A DNA stretch of 37,317 nucleotides, taken from contig JAIUMI010000022.1 of assembly GCA_022565665.1 (NCBI GenBank), positions 1-37,317 on the forward strand. The letters are read 5' to 3'. Shown here piece after piece: positions 1 to 7,717 of the stretch (the stretch's first letter is position 1; each line of letters begins with the position of its first letter). The DNA comes from Glycocaulis sp. (GTDB lineage: Bacteria > Pseudomonadota > Alphaproteobacteria > Caulobacterales > Maricaulaceae). The notes beneath the pieces were generated by a model. It saw nothing but the letters and a program-made list of their open reading frames with translations. It made no database searches and had not been told where the DNA came from. Made by a program: the position numbers and the translations under genes.

Positions 1-63
1 ACCGGCGTCGTGCTCGCGCAGCATGCCGATAATCTGCTCTTCCGAATAACGGCTCTTTCGCAT
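1..63 (-). CDS. IS3-family (IS407-group) transposase OrfA, N-terminus only
   Basis: The 21 codons visible on the minus strand begin MRKSRYSEEQIIGMLREHDA, the characteristic start of OrfA proteins of IS3-family elements (IS407 group), which carry a helix-turn-helix that binds the element ends. The gene runs off the left edge, so I cannot tell whether it is intact. The ATG is preceded on the minus strand by a GAGGAGAGGA stretch that serves as ribosome binding site. OrfB would lie further left, outside the window. Confidence 0.8.
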   Translation of the reverse strand, partial: MRKSRYSEEQIIGMLREHDAG

Positions 64-124
64 GGTCCATCCTCTCCTCGATGGACTCTACCATTCAATG
101 GCCGGAAATCAGGGGGCTGGGTCA
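1..124 (-). mobile_element. Right-hand end of an IS3-family insertion sequence
   Basis: The sequence between the transposase start and about position 124 contains, on the minus strand, TGACCCAGCCCCCTGATTTCC, the kind of C-rich terminal repeat that begins with TGA in IS407-group elements. The element boundary is therefore placed near 124. The exact end and any target-site duplication cannot be fixed because the other end is outside the window. Confidence 0.6.
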
Positions 125-200
125 CTGGACGTGCTGGGCGTGGCCACGCTGACAGCCTCGCTTTAAGATAGCCATTTTGCTAACAAAGGGCTAATTTATC

Positions 201-548
201 TTGGTCGTGAGAGCGCTCTCCAATGCGGTAACAGATAATGGAAATCTAAAGATGAACCCATCTGAACAGGTGCAAGATTCAACTCAATCAACAAAAAAAG
301 GCAGCGCCTATAAGCCCAGCCTATTAGTAAAAATACTTGAGCAATCATGCTCCTGGATATTAACTATAAGTGCATTATTTATTTTGGGTCTCATACCAGC
401 GTATATTTTGGATATATTTATCGGCATTGCTTTAACTATGGTACTATTATTTTCGTGTGCAACCGCATTGATGTTTTTGTGGGCTTCAGCTGTTTTGAAA
501 GTTCTAGAGAGAATGGCTTGGTTCACGATAGACGCATCTGATCAGTAA
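201..548 (+). CDS. Small two-helix membrane protein of unknown function
   Basis: The 115-residue frame opens with TTG at 201, about 11 bases after AAGGG. An ATG at 252 (98 residues) is an alternative with a weaker ribosome site. The N-terminal third is polar (Gln, Ser and Thr rich), followed by two hydrophobic segments at about residues 50-72 and 74-95, predicted to span the inner membrane, and a short polar tail. I do not recognise a family. The gene is strikingly AT-rich compared with the GC-rich neighbourhood and uses codons such as ATA, TTA and TTT that nearby genes avoid. It sits between an insertion sequence and a decayed gene, which suggests recent horizontal arrival. Confidence 0.5.
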   Translation: MVVRALSNAVTDNGNLKMNPSEQVQDSTQSTKKGSAYKPSLLVKILEQSCSWILTISALFILGLIPAYILDIFIGIALTMVLLFSCATALMFLWASAVLKVLERMAWFTIDASDQ

Positions 549-663
549 CATGTTCAGCTGATACCACCCCTTAACTCGCGGCGGTCTGTCCGGCGCCACC
601 CGAATTGCCTTGTAAAGCGCGAGCACGCCCTGCAAGGTGTTGGTTCAGCAACCGGGGGCTATC

Positions 664-1209
664 ATGCGAATTCTCACTGTCTGCCTATCCGTGCTCGCAC
701 TGACCGCGTGCGAGACATACAGTTCATCGCCCTACATGGCCTCCACACAGAACGTGATCGATATTGAGGACCGGGTAGGCGACGCTCGTGTGCGCCTGGG
801 CGATTTCACCTCTGACCCTGATGTCAACAACCGGCCTATGTGCAGGCTAAATTCCGCGCTGGACGTATCGCCGGGTGTACCCGTGTCCGATTATGTTCGA
901 CAGGCGATGTAGACCGAGCTTCATCAAGCCCGCGTCCATAGCTCCAATGCGGAAACAGTGATTGAGGGCGCGCTGGATCGACTCGAATTGAGTTCGTTTG
1001 GGACTGGAAATTGGGGGATGACATTGACCCTTCGCAGCAGTCGCCACACCGACGGCTACACAGTGACCGTGGATCACCCTTTCTCTAGCTCTGCTGATAC
1101 GCACCTTGCGTGCCAGAATGCGGTGAGCGCATTTGCACCCGCTGTAAGCAGCCTCATTAACGCCGCCGTGAATCACCCTGAGTTTCCGCGACTGGCGGGT
1201 GCTGAGTAA
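664..1209 (+). pseudogene. Lipoprotein gene interrupted by an in-frame amber codon
   Basis: From ATG 664 the frame encodes MRILTVCLSVLALTAC, a signal peptide with a lipobox ending in Cys16, so the product would be lipidated and periplasmic or outer-membrane anchored. After 82 residues a TAG at 910-912 stops translation. The same frame then continues without interruption for 98 codons to TAA at 1207-1209, and the continuation reads like the second half of a known kind of hypothetical lipoprotein (Ser-rich strands, then ACQ-type and AFxPAVxxLI motifs near the end). The simplest explanation is a CAG-to-TAG change. Only the first half would be made unless the stop is suppressed. It lies in accessory DNA beside an insertion sequence. 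Function unknown. Confidence 0.7.
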
Positions 1210-1338
1210 GCGCCGCCTGATGTCCATGGACACGGAATCAAGAATCCCCGCCCCCTTCGGACACGTGACGGACAAAGTTTGAGCGCCCTTGGACCGGCGC
1301 CCATGGACCGGGTTAAGTGCTTGTCTTTTAAGGGTAAA

Positions 1339-1415
1339 TGGCGCGCCCGAAAGGATTCGAACCTCTGACCCCCAGATTCGTAGTCTGGTGCTCTATCCAG
1401 CTGAGCTACGGGCGC
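1339..1415 (-). tRNA. tRNA-Arg (anticodon ACG)
   Basis: Read on the minus strand, the 77-base sequence begins GCGCCCGTAGCTCAG, has D-stem and D-loop features (AGCTCAGCTGGATAGAGC), an anticodon arm CCAGA-CTACGAA-TCTGG giving anticodon ACG, a T arm with GGTTCGAATCC, and a closing acceptor strand CGGGCGC followed by discriminator G and an encoded CCA. The two acceptor strands pair over seven bases. ACG (read as ICG) decodes CGN arginine codons. Its 3' end faces the accessory region on the left, a common position for integrated DNA, although no duplicated tRNA 3' end was seen in the window. Confidence 0.97.
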
Positions 1416-1612
1416 GCTTTGCTGACGGTTTGAGGCAGAGCCCCTCGTCAAGGCGCGCGAAACTAGCCGCGAGGCCGGGGCTTGGCAAGCCGGTCAGATG
1501 AAAAACCCGCAGGCCAGCGCACTGCCCCCTGCCGCGCGGTCCGCAACCGGGCAGGAACCGGGCAGGAACCGCCTGTCACAGTCAGCCGCCACGCCGGGCT
1601 GCAAGCTGGTTC

Positions 1613-2401
1613 TCAGGCCGGAGCGGCAGCCACCGCCGGGCGGGGCTGTTCCTCAAAGAACAGGGCCTGCGAGATGGCCGCCTTCACCGCATTGGCCAGG
1701 AAAGGCTTGGTGATCAGGAAGGCCGGTTCGGGCCGCTCGCCGGTCAGCAGGCGCTCGGGAAAGGCCGTGATGAAGATCACCGGCACGGGTGTTGCGGCGA
1801 GAATATCATTGGCTGCGTCAATGCCGGACGAGTTGTCGGCCAGCTGGATGTCGGCCAGCACCAGTTTCGGCCCGTGCATGGAGGCTGCTGCCGTCGCTTC
1901 GGCGCGGGTGCGGGCCACCGCGCAGACATCATGGCCGAGATCACTGACGATCGCTTCGAGATCGGCGGCAATGATGGGCTCATCCTCAATGATGAGCACG
2001 CGGGTCTTCAGCCCGGTTTCGATATCGGCATGGGCGCGGGCCACCAGCGCATCCACCTCGCCTGGCGGCAGGGCGAGGATCTGGCCGGCCTCCTCATTGG
2101 AAAAGCCTTCCATGGCCGTCAGCAGCAGAGCCTGGCGGGCATGGGCGTCCAGCGTCTGCAGACGCGCATCGGGCCCCGAAGCGGCCTGCGCTGCGCCGCG
2201 GCCGCCATCCTCCAAGGTGTCATGAAACAGGCGGAACAGGGCAATGCGCGGTGCAAGCCCTTCATTAAAGCCTGCCGACCCGCTGATGGCAGCCTCCAGC
2301 GCGGTGCGCACCTGCGCATCGCCCCTGTCCTGGTCACCGGTCAGCGCGCGCGCATAACGGCGCAGGAAGGGGAGGTGAGCCTTGATTTGTTCAACTTGCA
2401 T
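1613..2401 (-). CDS. phyR: PhyR general stress response regulator
   Basis: This 262-residue protein has the PhyR layout: a sigma-factor-like output domain at about residues 1-130 resembling the sigma2/sigma4 regions of an ECF factor, followed by a C-terminal receiver domain at about 133-250. The receiver shows the acidic pocket E139-D140, phosphoacceptor D184 in VLADIQLAD, and a T212-A-F-P-E-R loop with K232 (the FATGUY type found in PhyR receivers). In the family, phosphorylation exposes the sigma-like domain, which captures the anti-sigma factor NepR and frees EcfG. It is divergent from nepR-ecfG and preceded by a probable EcfG promoter, so it should be under positive feedback. Length is normal for PhyR. 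Identification is by domain order and gene context together. Confidence 0.96.
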   Translation of the reverse strand: MQVEQIKAHLPFLRRYARALTGDQDRGDAQVRTALEAAISGSAGFNEGLAPRIALFRLFHDTLEDGGRGAAQAASGPDARLQTLDAHARQALLLTAMEGFSNEEAGQILALPPGEVDALVARAHADIETGLKTRVLIIEDEPIIAADLEAIVSDLGHDVCAVARTRAEATAAASMHGPKLVLADIQLADNSSGIDAANDILAATPVPVIFITAFPERLLTGERPEPAFLITKPFLANAVKAAISQALFFEEQPRPAVAAAPA

Positions 2402-2472
2402 GCGTCGTCAATTCCTTTATCCGACATACAGCCCCGCCGGGCGGCCAAGCGCGGACGCGCCCCGCACTCGCA

Positions 2473-2498
2473 TACGCGCAAGCCCCGCCTGTGGTTCC
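2473..2498 (-). promoter_or_regulatory. EcfG-type promoter for phyR
   Basis: On the minus strand GGAAC (2498-2494) is followed after exactly 17 bases by CGTA (2476-2473). The consensus of the EcfG/SigT general-stress sigma factors is GGAAC-N16/17-CGTT, so this is a full -35 match and three of four bases at -10. It sits about 72 bases upstream of the phyR start codon. Confidence 0.65.
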
Positions 2499-2532
2499 CG
2501 CACACCATATGAACATAAACTCTGCCAGCGTG

Positions 2533-2558
2533 GGAACCGCCCGATTTTATCATGCGTT
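2533..2558 (+). promoter_or_regulatory. EcfG-type promoter for nepR-ecfG
   Basis: GGAAC at 2533-2537, a 17-base spacer and CGTT at 2555-2558 give a perfect match to the alphaproteobacterial EcfG consensus. It lies 65 bases before the nepR start and only about 35 bases from the opposing phyR promoter. It implies autoactivation of the sigma factor operon. Confidence 0.85.
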
Positions 2559-2622
2559 AGCTCTCCCGACGATGTTGCCGGGGTCGACCGGCAGCCACGC
2601 TTCAGAGTAGGGTCAATATCCC

Positions 2623-2859
2623 ATGTCACAGAAAGCCAAGGATAATACGCCGGAAGACACGCCCGGCACCGCTGATCCGGCTCTCGCCGGACAGAGTGCG
2701 CGGCGGCGCGTTCTCGGCGACCGGCTGCGTGCCTATTATGACGCGGTGGCCAGCGAACCGGTGCCTGACGCCTTTGCCGATCTGCTGGATTCGCTTGCCA
2801 CCAGTGGCGACCAGGCGGGCCAACCTGAAGATGACGGACATGGGCAGGACCGGTCATGA
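2623..2859 (+). CDS. nepR: NepR anti-sigma factor
   Basis: This 78-residue protein contains the conserved NepR core LGDRLRAYYDAVASEPVP, about residues 31-48, continuing into DAFADLLDSL, with disordered acidic ends, as in other NepR proteins. NepR binds and inactivates the EcfG sigma factor until phosphorylated PhyR takes it away. The start ATG at 2623 follows a short AGGGTCAAT region. The stop codon overlaps the ATG of the sigma gene (ATGA at 2856-2859), so the anti-sigma and sigma proteins are likely made in coupled amounts. Its position between phyR and ecfG is the canonical arrangement. Confidence 0.95.
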   Translation: MSQKAKDNTPEDTPGTADPALAGQSARRRVLGDRLRAYYDAVASEPVPDAFADLLDSLATSGDQAGQPEDDGHGQDRS

Positions 2860-3455
2860 GCACGGCACAGCCTGCGGCCGCTTCGGCCGCCTTCCAGCGC
2901 GAGCTGACCGCCGCGATCCCGCACCTGCGCGCCTTCGCCCGCTCCTTGTGCGGCAATGCGGCGGAAGCCGATGATCTGGTGCAGGAAACGCTGATCAAGG
3001 CCTGGACCGCGCGCGATCGGTTCGAGGAAGGCTCCTCCATGCGGGCCTGGACCTTCCGCATCCTGCGCAATCATTTCTATTCCGAGCGCCGGCGCGCCTG
3101 GCGCAAGCAGGAACAGGGCGGGGAGATCCCCGAAGCCGCCGCCATCACCGGTACTGCCCAGAACTGGGCAGTGGAACTGGATGATGTGCGCCGGGCCCTG
3201 CTGGACCTGCCCGAGGAGCAGCGTGAGGCGTTGATACTCGTCGGCGCAGGCGGATTGAGCTATGAGGAAGCGGCCCAGGTGTGCGCCTGCGCCATCGGTA
3301 CGGTAAAAAGCCGCGTCAGCCGCGCCCGCGCTTCGCTGGAAAAGCGGCTGGATGACAGCTCCGCCCTGCAGGCCTCTCCGGGCAGCGCGGCCAAAGCCGC
3401 AGAGGATCTCGTTGACCACGTCCGGAACGCAACCCTCCAGACCGCAGAAAGCTGA
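2856..3455 (+). CDS. ecfG: EcfG-family RNA polymerase sigma factor
   Basis: This 199-residue ECF sigma factor carries region 2 at about residues 15-85 (RELTAAIPHLRAFARSLCGN, followed by the EADDLVQETLIKAW core) and region 4 at about 110-175 (LPEEQREALILVGAGGLSYE, then AQVCACAIGTVKSRVSRAR). These are typical of the EcfG group that directs the general stress response in Alphaproteobacteria. It follows nepR with a four-base overlap and is driven by the GGAAC-N17-CGTT promoter upstream. The 3' end overlaps the following histidine kinase gene, which may also be coupled. NepR, PhyR and the kinase in the same cluster make the assignment firm. Confidence 0.95.
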   Translation: MSTAQPAAASAAFQRELTAAIPHLRAFARSLCGNAAEADDLVQETLIKAWTARDRFEEGSSMRAWTFRILRNHFYSERRRAWRKQEQGGEIPEAAAITGTAQNWAVELDDVRRALLDLPEEQREALILVGAGGLSYEEAAQVCACAIGTVKSRVSRARASLEKRLDDSSALQASPGSAAKAAEDLVDHVRNATLQTAES

Positions 3456-5178
3456 AACCGGCGACGCCGCGGAACCGCGTGCGCCGTTCTGGCGGGTAGG
3501 TCTGCGTGCACGGCTTCTCGCCGTCATCACGCTGGCGCTTCTGCCAATGCTGGTGCTCAGCGCGGTATATACGCAGGCACGTTTCGATGCCGCGCGCGAG
3601 ACCCAGCGCGAACTGCTCGCCGCGCGCGCCGAGCTGACCGCGCAAAGCCAGCGCCAGGTCATACTGGGCGCCGGCGCCATGATGAGCGCTCTGGCCCAGC
3701 AGGCCCCTGTACGCCTTGGCGGCGCGCTGTGTGCACGTGCCCTTGCCCAAGCGCTGGCCGACCAGCCGGTATACGCCAATATCATGCGCATAAGCGCTAC
3801 GGGCCATACGGCCTGCTCGGCCGAACCCCTCGAGACGCCGGTGCGCTTTGACGAGGCAACCTGGTTCACCGAAGCGCGCGATACGGGCCGTTTCCTCGTT
3901 GGCGCGCTGGAGATCGACCCGGTCACCAATGGTGCGATCATCCGCGCCGTCAGCCCCGTTTTCGACCCCGATGGCGCGTTTTCAGGCGCGCTGACCACCG
4001 GCATCCGCCTGCAGGCCCTCCAGCAGCTGGGCCGCGAACGCGCCGGGGAGGCCCGCGCCGCGCTGGTGGACAGGGAAGGACGCCTGCTTACCGAAAGCCG
4101 TGAGCTGGGCCTTACCCGCGTAGATGCCGGGCTGATGAACACCGCCATCGAGGCCGGCAGTGCGCAGTTCACCCGCTCCGGCCCGGAAGGCGAGCCGCGC
4201 ATCTATGTGCTGGTGCCGCTGCTCTCCACCGAACTCTACGCCCTATTGGCCGAGCCCGCCCCGCAATTCATCGATTTTGCCTTTGTGGACATCGCCGGCA
4301 CGATTTTGCTTCCGCTGGCCATGCTGGCGCTGGCCGGCACGGTGATCTGGATGGCCACCGACATCATGGTGCTGCGCTGGCTGCGCTATATGCGCCGGCT
4401 GGCCGACGCCTATGGGCGGGGCCGTTATTCGGTGCGTTCGCTGCGCGCTGCATCGGCGCCAGCTGAAATACGCGAGCTGGCTGATGCCTTCGACACCATG
4501 GCCGCCTCCGTCGCAGAGCGCGACGAGGCACTGACAGAGGCGCTTGGCTATCAGGAAATGCTCCTCAAGGAGGTGCATCACCGCGTCAAGAACAACCTGC
4601 AAATCATCACCAGCCTTATTAATCTGCAGATGCGCGCGGTGGATGATCCGGCCGCCGCCAAAGTGCTGGGCGACGCACAAACCCGGATCAACGCGCTCGC
4701 CCTGGTCCATCGCAGCCTCTATGAGGCCGGCGATGTCAGCCGCATCAATCTCAAGCCCTTCTTCGAGGATCTGTGCGGTCTTACCCATTCCGCGCTAGGC
4801 GGGCAGGAGCGCGCCATCACCCTGCACACCGATATCAGCCCGGCGATACTCGATGCGGAGCGCTGCATACCGCTCGCCCTGTTCGTGACTGAAGCGATGA
4901 CCAATGCCTACAAGCACGCGTTTGAAGGGCGCGCGCAGGGCGTGCTTACCGTGCGGGTCTATGTCAGCACCGATGACAAGCTGATCGCAGAGGTGAGCGA
5001 TGACGGGGTGGGGGCATCACAGCCTGACCCCAGCCGCCGGCGCGGCGTGGGCGGCGCACTCTTTGATGCGTTCGCGCGTCAGCTGGGCGGGTCCAGCCAG
5101 GCCGGCGCCACAGCCAGTGGCGGTCACGGCGTGACGCTGACCTTCCCGCTCCAGGAAGGCGAGGGGCTGGCGCAGTAG
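3412..5178 (+). CDS. Membrane sensor histidine kinase (HisKA_2), probable PhyR kinase
   Basis: I favour the TTG at 3412, six bases after AGAGGA, which gives 588 residues and a 44-base overlap with ecfG. An ATG at 3352 would overlap ecfG by 104 bases. Domains in order: transmembrane helix near residues 30-52, an extracytoplasmic sensory region to about 285, a second helix near 290-320, a HAMP-like linker, then a HisKA_2 dimerisation domain with EVHHRVKNNLQ (phosphoacceptor His390 or its neighbour) and a HATPase with the N-box FVTEAMTNAYKHAF and a C-terminal GVGG/GGHGVTLTFP region. HisKA_2/HWE kinases of this type phosphorylate PhyR in relatives. The position directly after nepR-ecfG supports that role here, but the signal sensed is unknown. 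Confidence 0.88.
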   Translation: MTTSGTQPSRPQKAETGDAAEPRAPFWRVGLRARLLAVITLALLPMLVLSAVYTQARFDAARETQRELLAARAELTAQSQRQVILGAGAMMSALAQQAPVRLGGALCARALAQALADQPVYANIMRISATGHTACSAEPLETPVRFDEATWFTEARDTGRFLVGALEIDPVTNGAIIRAVSPVFDPDGAFSGALTTGIRLQALQQLGRERAGEARAALVDREGRLLTESRELGLTRVDAGLMNTAIEAGSAQFTRSGPEGEPRIYVLVPLLSTELYALLAEPAPQFIDFAFVDIAGTILLPLAMLALAGTVIWMATDIMVLRWLRYMRRLADAYGRGRYSVRSLRAASAPAEIRELADAFDTMAASVAERDEALTEALGYQEMLLKEVHHRVKNNLQIITSLINLQMRAVDDPAAAKVLGDAQTRINALALVHRSLYEAGDVSRINLKPFFEDLCGLTHSALGGQERAITLHTDISPAILDAERCIPLALFVTEAMTNAYKHAFEGRAQGVLTVRVYVSTDDKLIAEVSDDGVGASQPDPSRRRGVGGALFDAFARQLGGSSQAGATASGGHGVTLTFPLQEGEGLAQ

Positions 5179-5230
5179 CCACCGCCTGGCCGCTCTGGCG
5201 CGCACCCGCGATTGGTTCTATGTCAAGGCC

Positions 5231-6400
5231 ATGACGACCCTCACCCGCCCTGCCCCGCACGATGCCATCGGCCTGGCACAGGCCCTGATCCGCGCGCCTT
5301 CAGTGACGCCGCGCGATGAGGGAGCGCTCGATACGTTGCAGGGGGCGCTGGAGGCGCTGGGCTTTGCGTGTGAGCGCATGCCCTTTGGCGAGGTGGACAA
5401 TCTCTATGCGCGCCTAGGCACGGCAGAGCCGGTCTTCTGCTTTGCCGGCCATACCGATGTGGTGCCCGAGGGCGATGCCGCGCAATGGCAGTCAGCCCCG
5501 TTCGGGGCAGCCCTGCGCGATGGCGTGCTGATCGGGCGCGGCGCGGTGGACATGAAGGGCGCGATTGCCGCCTTCGTTGCCGCCACCGCGCGCCATCTGG
5601 AATCGCAAGGCCAGCCAAACGGTTCCATCGCCTTTCTCATCACCGGGGATGAAGAGGGCCCGGCCGTCAACGGCACGAAGAAGATGCTGGAAGCCCTTGC
5701 GGCGAAAGGCGAAAAATTCTCGCACTGTCTGGTGGGCGAGCCGACCAATCCGAGCGTTATGGGCGAGACCATCAAGATCGGGCGGCGCGGCTCGCTGAAC
5801 GCGGTTGTGACGGTGACGGGCAGGCAGGGCCATGTTGCCTATCCGGACCGCGCTGTGAACCCGCTTCCCCCCCTCATGGCCCTGCTGGCACGCCTGAAGG
5901 CACGCACGCTCGATGAGGGCAGCGAGCACTTCCAGCCGTCGAATCTGGAGGTGACGACGATTGATGTGGGCAATGCCCCGCACAATGTGATCCCGGGCAA
6001 GGCCACCGCGAAATTCAATATACGGTTCAACACGGCCCATACCGGCGAGGCGCTGAAAAGCTGGATCGAGGCCGAGGCCGCCGAGGTGCAGAAGGGCTTT
6101 GCAGGGCAGATCGCGCTCGACCTCACCGTCACCGGCGAGGCCTTCCTGACGCCGGAGGGGCGCTTTACCGCGCTCCTGTCAGAGGCCGTGGAGGAGGTAA
6201 CGGGGCGCAAGCCGGTGCTGAATACGGGCGGGGGCACGTCCGATGCGCGCTTTATCAAGGATTATGCGCCGGTCGCCGAGTTCGGCCTGGTCGGCGCCAC
6301 CATGCACCAGGTGGACGAGCGCACGCCCGTTGGCGATATCGAAGCGCTGACAGACATTTATGAGCGCATCCTCGCCCGCTATTTCGAGGTCTATGCGTGA
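5231..6400 (+). CDS. dapE: Succinyl-diaminopimelate desuccinylase
   Basis: DapE hydrolyses N-succinyl-LL-2,6-diaminopimelate to LL-diaminopimelate and succinate in the lysine and peptidoglycan precursor pathway, in the cytoplasm. The 389-residue protein is of normal length for this M20 metallopeptidase. The di-zinc and catalytic signatures are present: FAGHTDVVPEGD, GRGAVDMKG, ITGDEEG (catalytic Glu), VGEPTNP, and GATMHQVDE near the C-terminus. The specific motifs GRRGSLN and TGGGTSDARF are typical of DapE and not of related carboxypeptidases or ArgE. The start ATG at 5231 lies 52 bases after the kinase stop. The downstream membrane protein starts within its stop codon. Confidence 0.96.
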   Translation: MTTLTRPAPHDAIGLAQALIRAPSVTPRDEGALDTLQGALEALGFACERMPFGEVDNLYARLGTAEPVFCFAGHTDVVPEGDAAQWQSAPFGAALRDGVLIGRGAVDMKGAIAAFVAATARHLESQGQPNGSIAFLITGDEEGPAVNGTKKMLEALAAKGEKFSHCLVGEPTNPSVMGETIKIGRRGSLNAVVTVTGRQGHVAYPDRAVNPLPPLMALLARLKARTLDEGSEHFQPSNLEVTTIDVGNAPHNVIPGKATAKFNIRFNTAHTGEALKSWIEAEAAEVQKGFAGQIALDLTVTGEAFLTPEGRFTALLSEAVEEVTGRKPVLNTGGGTSDARFIKDYAPVAEFGLVGATMHQVDERTPVGDIEALTDIYERILARYFEVYA

Positions 6401-6984
6401 TGCGCGCCGCGCTGGCCGAGATCCGCGCTGGCGTCACGGGCGTTTACGCCATGCTGGCCTTCCAGCCGGACTGGCAGCGGCATTTCGACGTGTCGGTGGA
6501 CGGATTTGTCAATTCGTTCAAGGCCGCGCTCTACGCCCTGCCCGCCTTCATCCTGATCATGCTCTCGGCCAATCATTTCCTTGCGGGCGAGGCCAATGCC
6601 GCCGATGCGCGTGTGGGCCTTGGCGAAGCCGTGCTGCAATATGCACGCATCTGGCTGGTCTTCCCGGTGCTGGCCTTCGTAATCGTCAAGCTGCTGGGGC
6701 TGAAAACCGGCTTCTCCGCCTGGGTGGTGGTGCATAACTGGGCGGTGTTCGTGCTCTTGCACGTGCAGGCGCTGATCTGGGTGCTGAACGCGGCAGGCAT
6801 CGCCAATGCGCAGGTTCTGGCGACGCTGATCGCCTTCTACCAGATCGCCCGGCTGTTCGTGCACTGGCGGGTGGCGGCGGGCACTCTGGACATGCCCTGG
6901 GGGCTCGCGGCCGGGGTGGCGTGCATCCCGCTCGTGGTAGACGCGCTGCTGGTTTACGGGTTTTCCACCACGCCCGCAGGGTAG
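6397..6984 (+). CDS. Polytopic membrane protein of unknown function
   Basis: This 195-residue protein begins at an ATG overlapping the dapE stop codon (ATGA), so it is co-translated with dapE. It has about five hydrophobic stretches, roughly residues 46-62, 85-108, 112-135, 140-155 and 168-188, and should sit in the inner membrane. I do not recognise a catalytic motif. Proteins of this general kind are found after dapE or near tRNA-modification genes in related alphaproteobacteria, but I cannot name a function. Its last 31 bases overlap the end of the convergent truA gene on the other strand, so the two 3' ends are interlocked. Confidence 0.75.
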   Translation: MMRAALAEIRAGVTGVYAMLAFQPDWQRHFDVSVDGFVNSFKAALYALPAFILIMLSANHFLAGEANAADARVGLGEAVLQYARIWLVFPVLAFVIVKLLGLKTGFSAWVVVHNWAVFVLLHVQALIWVLNAAGIANAQVLATLIAFYQIARLFVHWRVAAGTLDMPWGLAAGVACIPLVVDALLVYGFSTTPAG

Positions 6985-7715
6985 CGCACGAAGGCGAGGT
7001 AAAGCCCGTCCGGCGGTGCCACCGGTCCGCAGCGCGTACGGTCAGCAGCCTCCAGCGCATCGCGGAAATCATCCACGCTCCAGCGGCCACGGCCCACCTC
7101 CACCAGAGAGCCGGTGATGGAGCGGATCTGGCGGTGCAGGAAGCTGATCGCTTCCACTTTAAGCTCGATCACCTCGCCGTGGCGGACAATGCTAATCGCA
7201 TCGAGGGATTTGACCGGGCTGTCGGCCTGGCACTGCGCATCGCGAAACGTGGTGAAATCATGCGTGCCGACAAGGCATTGCGCCGCCTTGTTCATGGCTT
7301 CGGCATCAAGGGGCACCCGCACCTGCCAGGCCCGGCCCGCTTCCAGCGCCAGCGGGGCACGCCGGTCGATCATGCGATAGACATAGCCACGCCTGATGGC
7401 GGAGAAGCGGGCATGGACCTCATCGCTCACCCGCCGCGCGCTCAGCACCGCGACCGGATGGGGCCTCAGATGATGGTTCAGCGCATCGCGCACCACATCC
7501 TCCGGCCAGTCCTTGGCGAAATCGACATGGGCGGTCATGGCGAGCGCATGGACGCCGGAATCGGTGCGGCCCGCGCCATAGACCTCGTGGCGGCCCTCTT
7601 CGAGCGTATCGGCGGCGCGCTCCATCACCTCCTGCACGGAGAGGCCGTTGTCCTGACGCTGCCAGCCGACAAACGGCCCGCCATCATACTCGATGGTGAG
7701 GAAGTAGCGGGGCAT
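6954..7715 (-). CDS. truA: tRNA pseudouridine(38-40) synthase
   Basis: TruA isomerises uridines 38, 39 and 40 in the anticodon arm of many tRNAs. The start was set at ATG 7715 (MPRYFLTIEYDGGPFVGWQR) because the family begins there; the open frame extends about 38 codons further but only into fmt. The 253-residue product has the catalytic aspartate D52 in GAGRTDSGVHA and the family C-terminal segment with FLHRQIRSITGSLVEVGRG. The start lies two bases after the fmt stop, indicating translational coupling in a fmt-truA operon. Its 3' end overlaps the convergent membrane protein gene by 31 bases. Confidence 0.96.
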   Translation of the reverse strand: MPRYFLTIEYDGGPFVGWQRQDNGLSVQEVMERAADTLEEGRHEVYGAGRTDSGVHALAMTAHVDFAKDWPEDVVRDALNHHLRPHPVAVLSARRVSDEVHARFSAIRRGYVYRMIDRRAPLALEAGRAWQVRVPLDAEAMNKAAQCLVGTHDFTTFRDAQCQADSPVKSLDAISIVRHGEVIELKVEAISFLHRQIRSITGSLVEVGRGRWSVDDFRDALEAADRTRCGPVAPPDGLYLAFVRYPAGVVENP

Positions 7716-7717
7716 CG

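Noticed and set aside
1540-1575. Short tandem repeat GGGCAGGAACC
   Set aside because: Two adjacent copies only, no promoter spacing fits after GGAAC, and no gene starts in the right place.
2736-4202. 488-residue minus-strand frame across the stress module
   Set aside because: Antisense shadow of nepR, ecfG and the kinase, Ser/Arg/Ala rich, no family.
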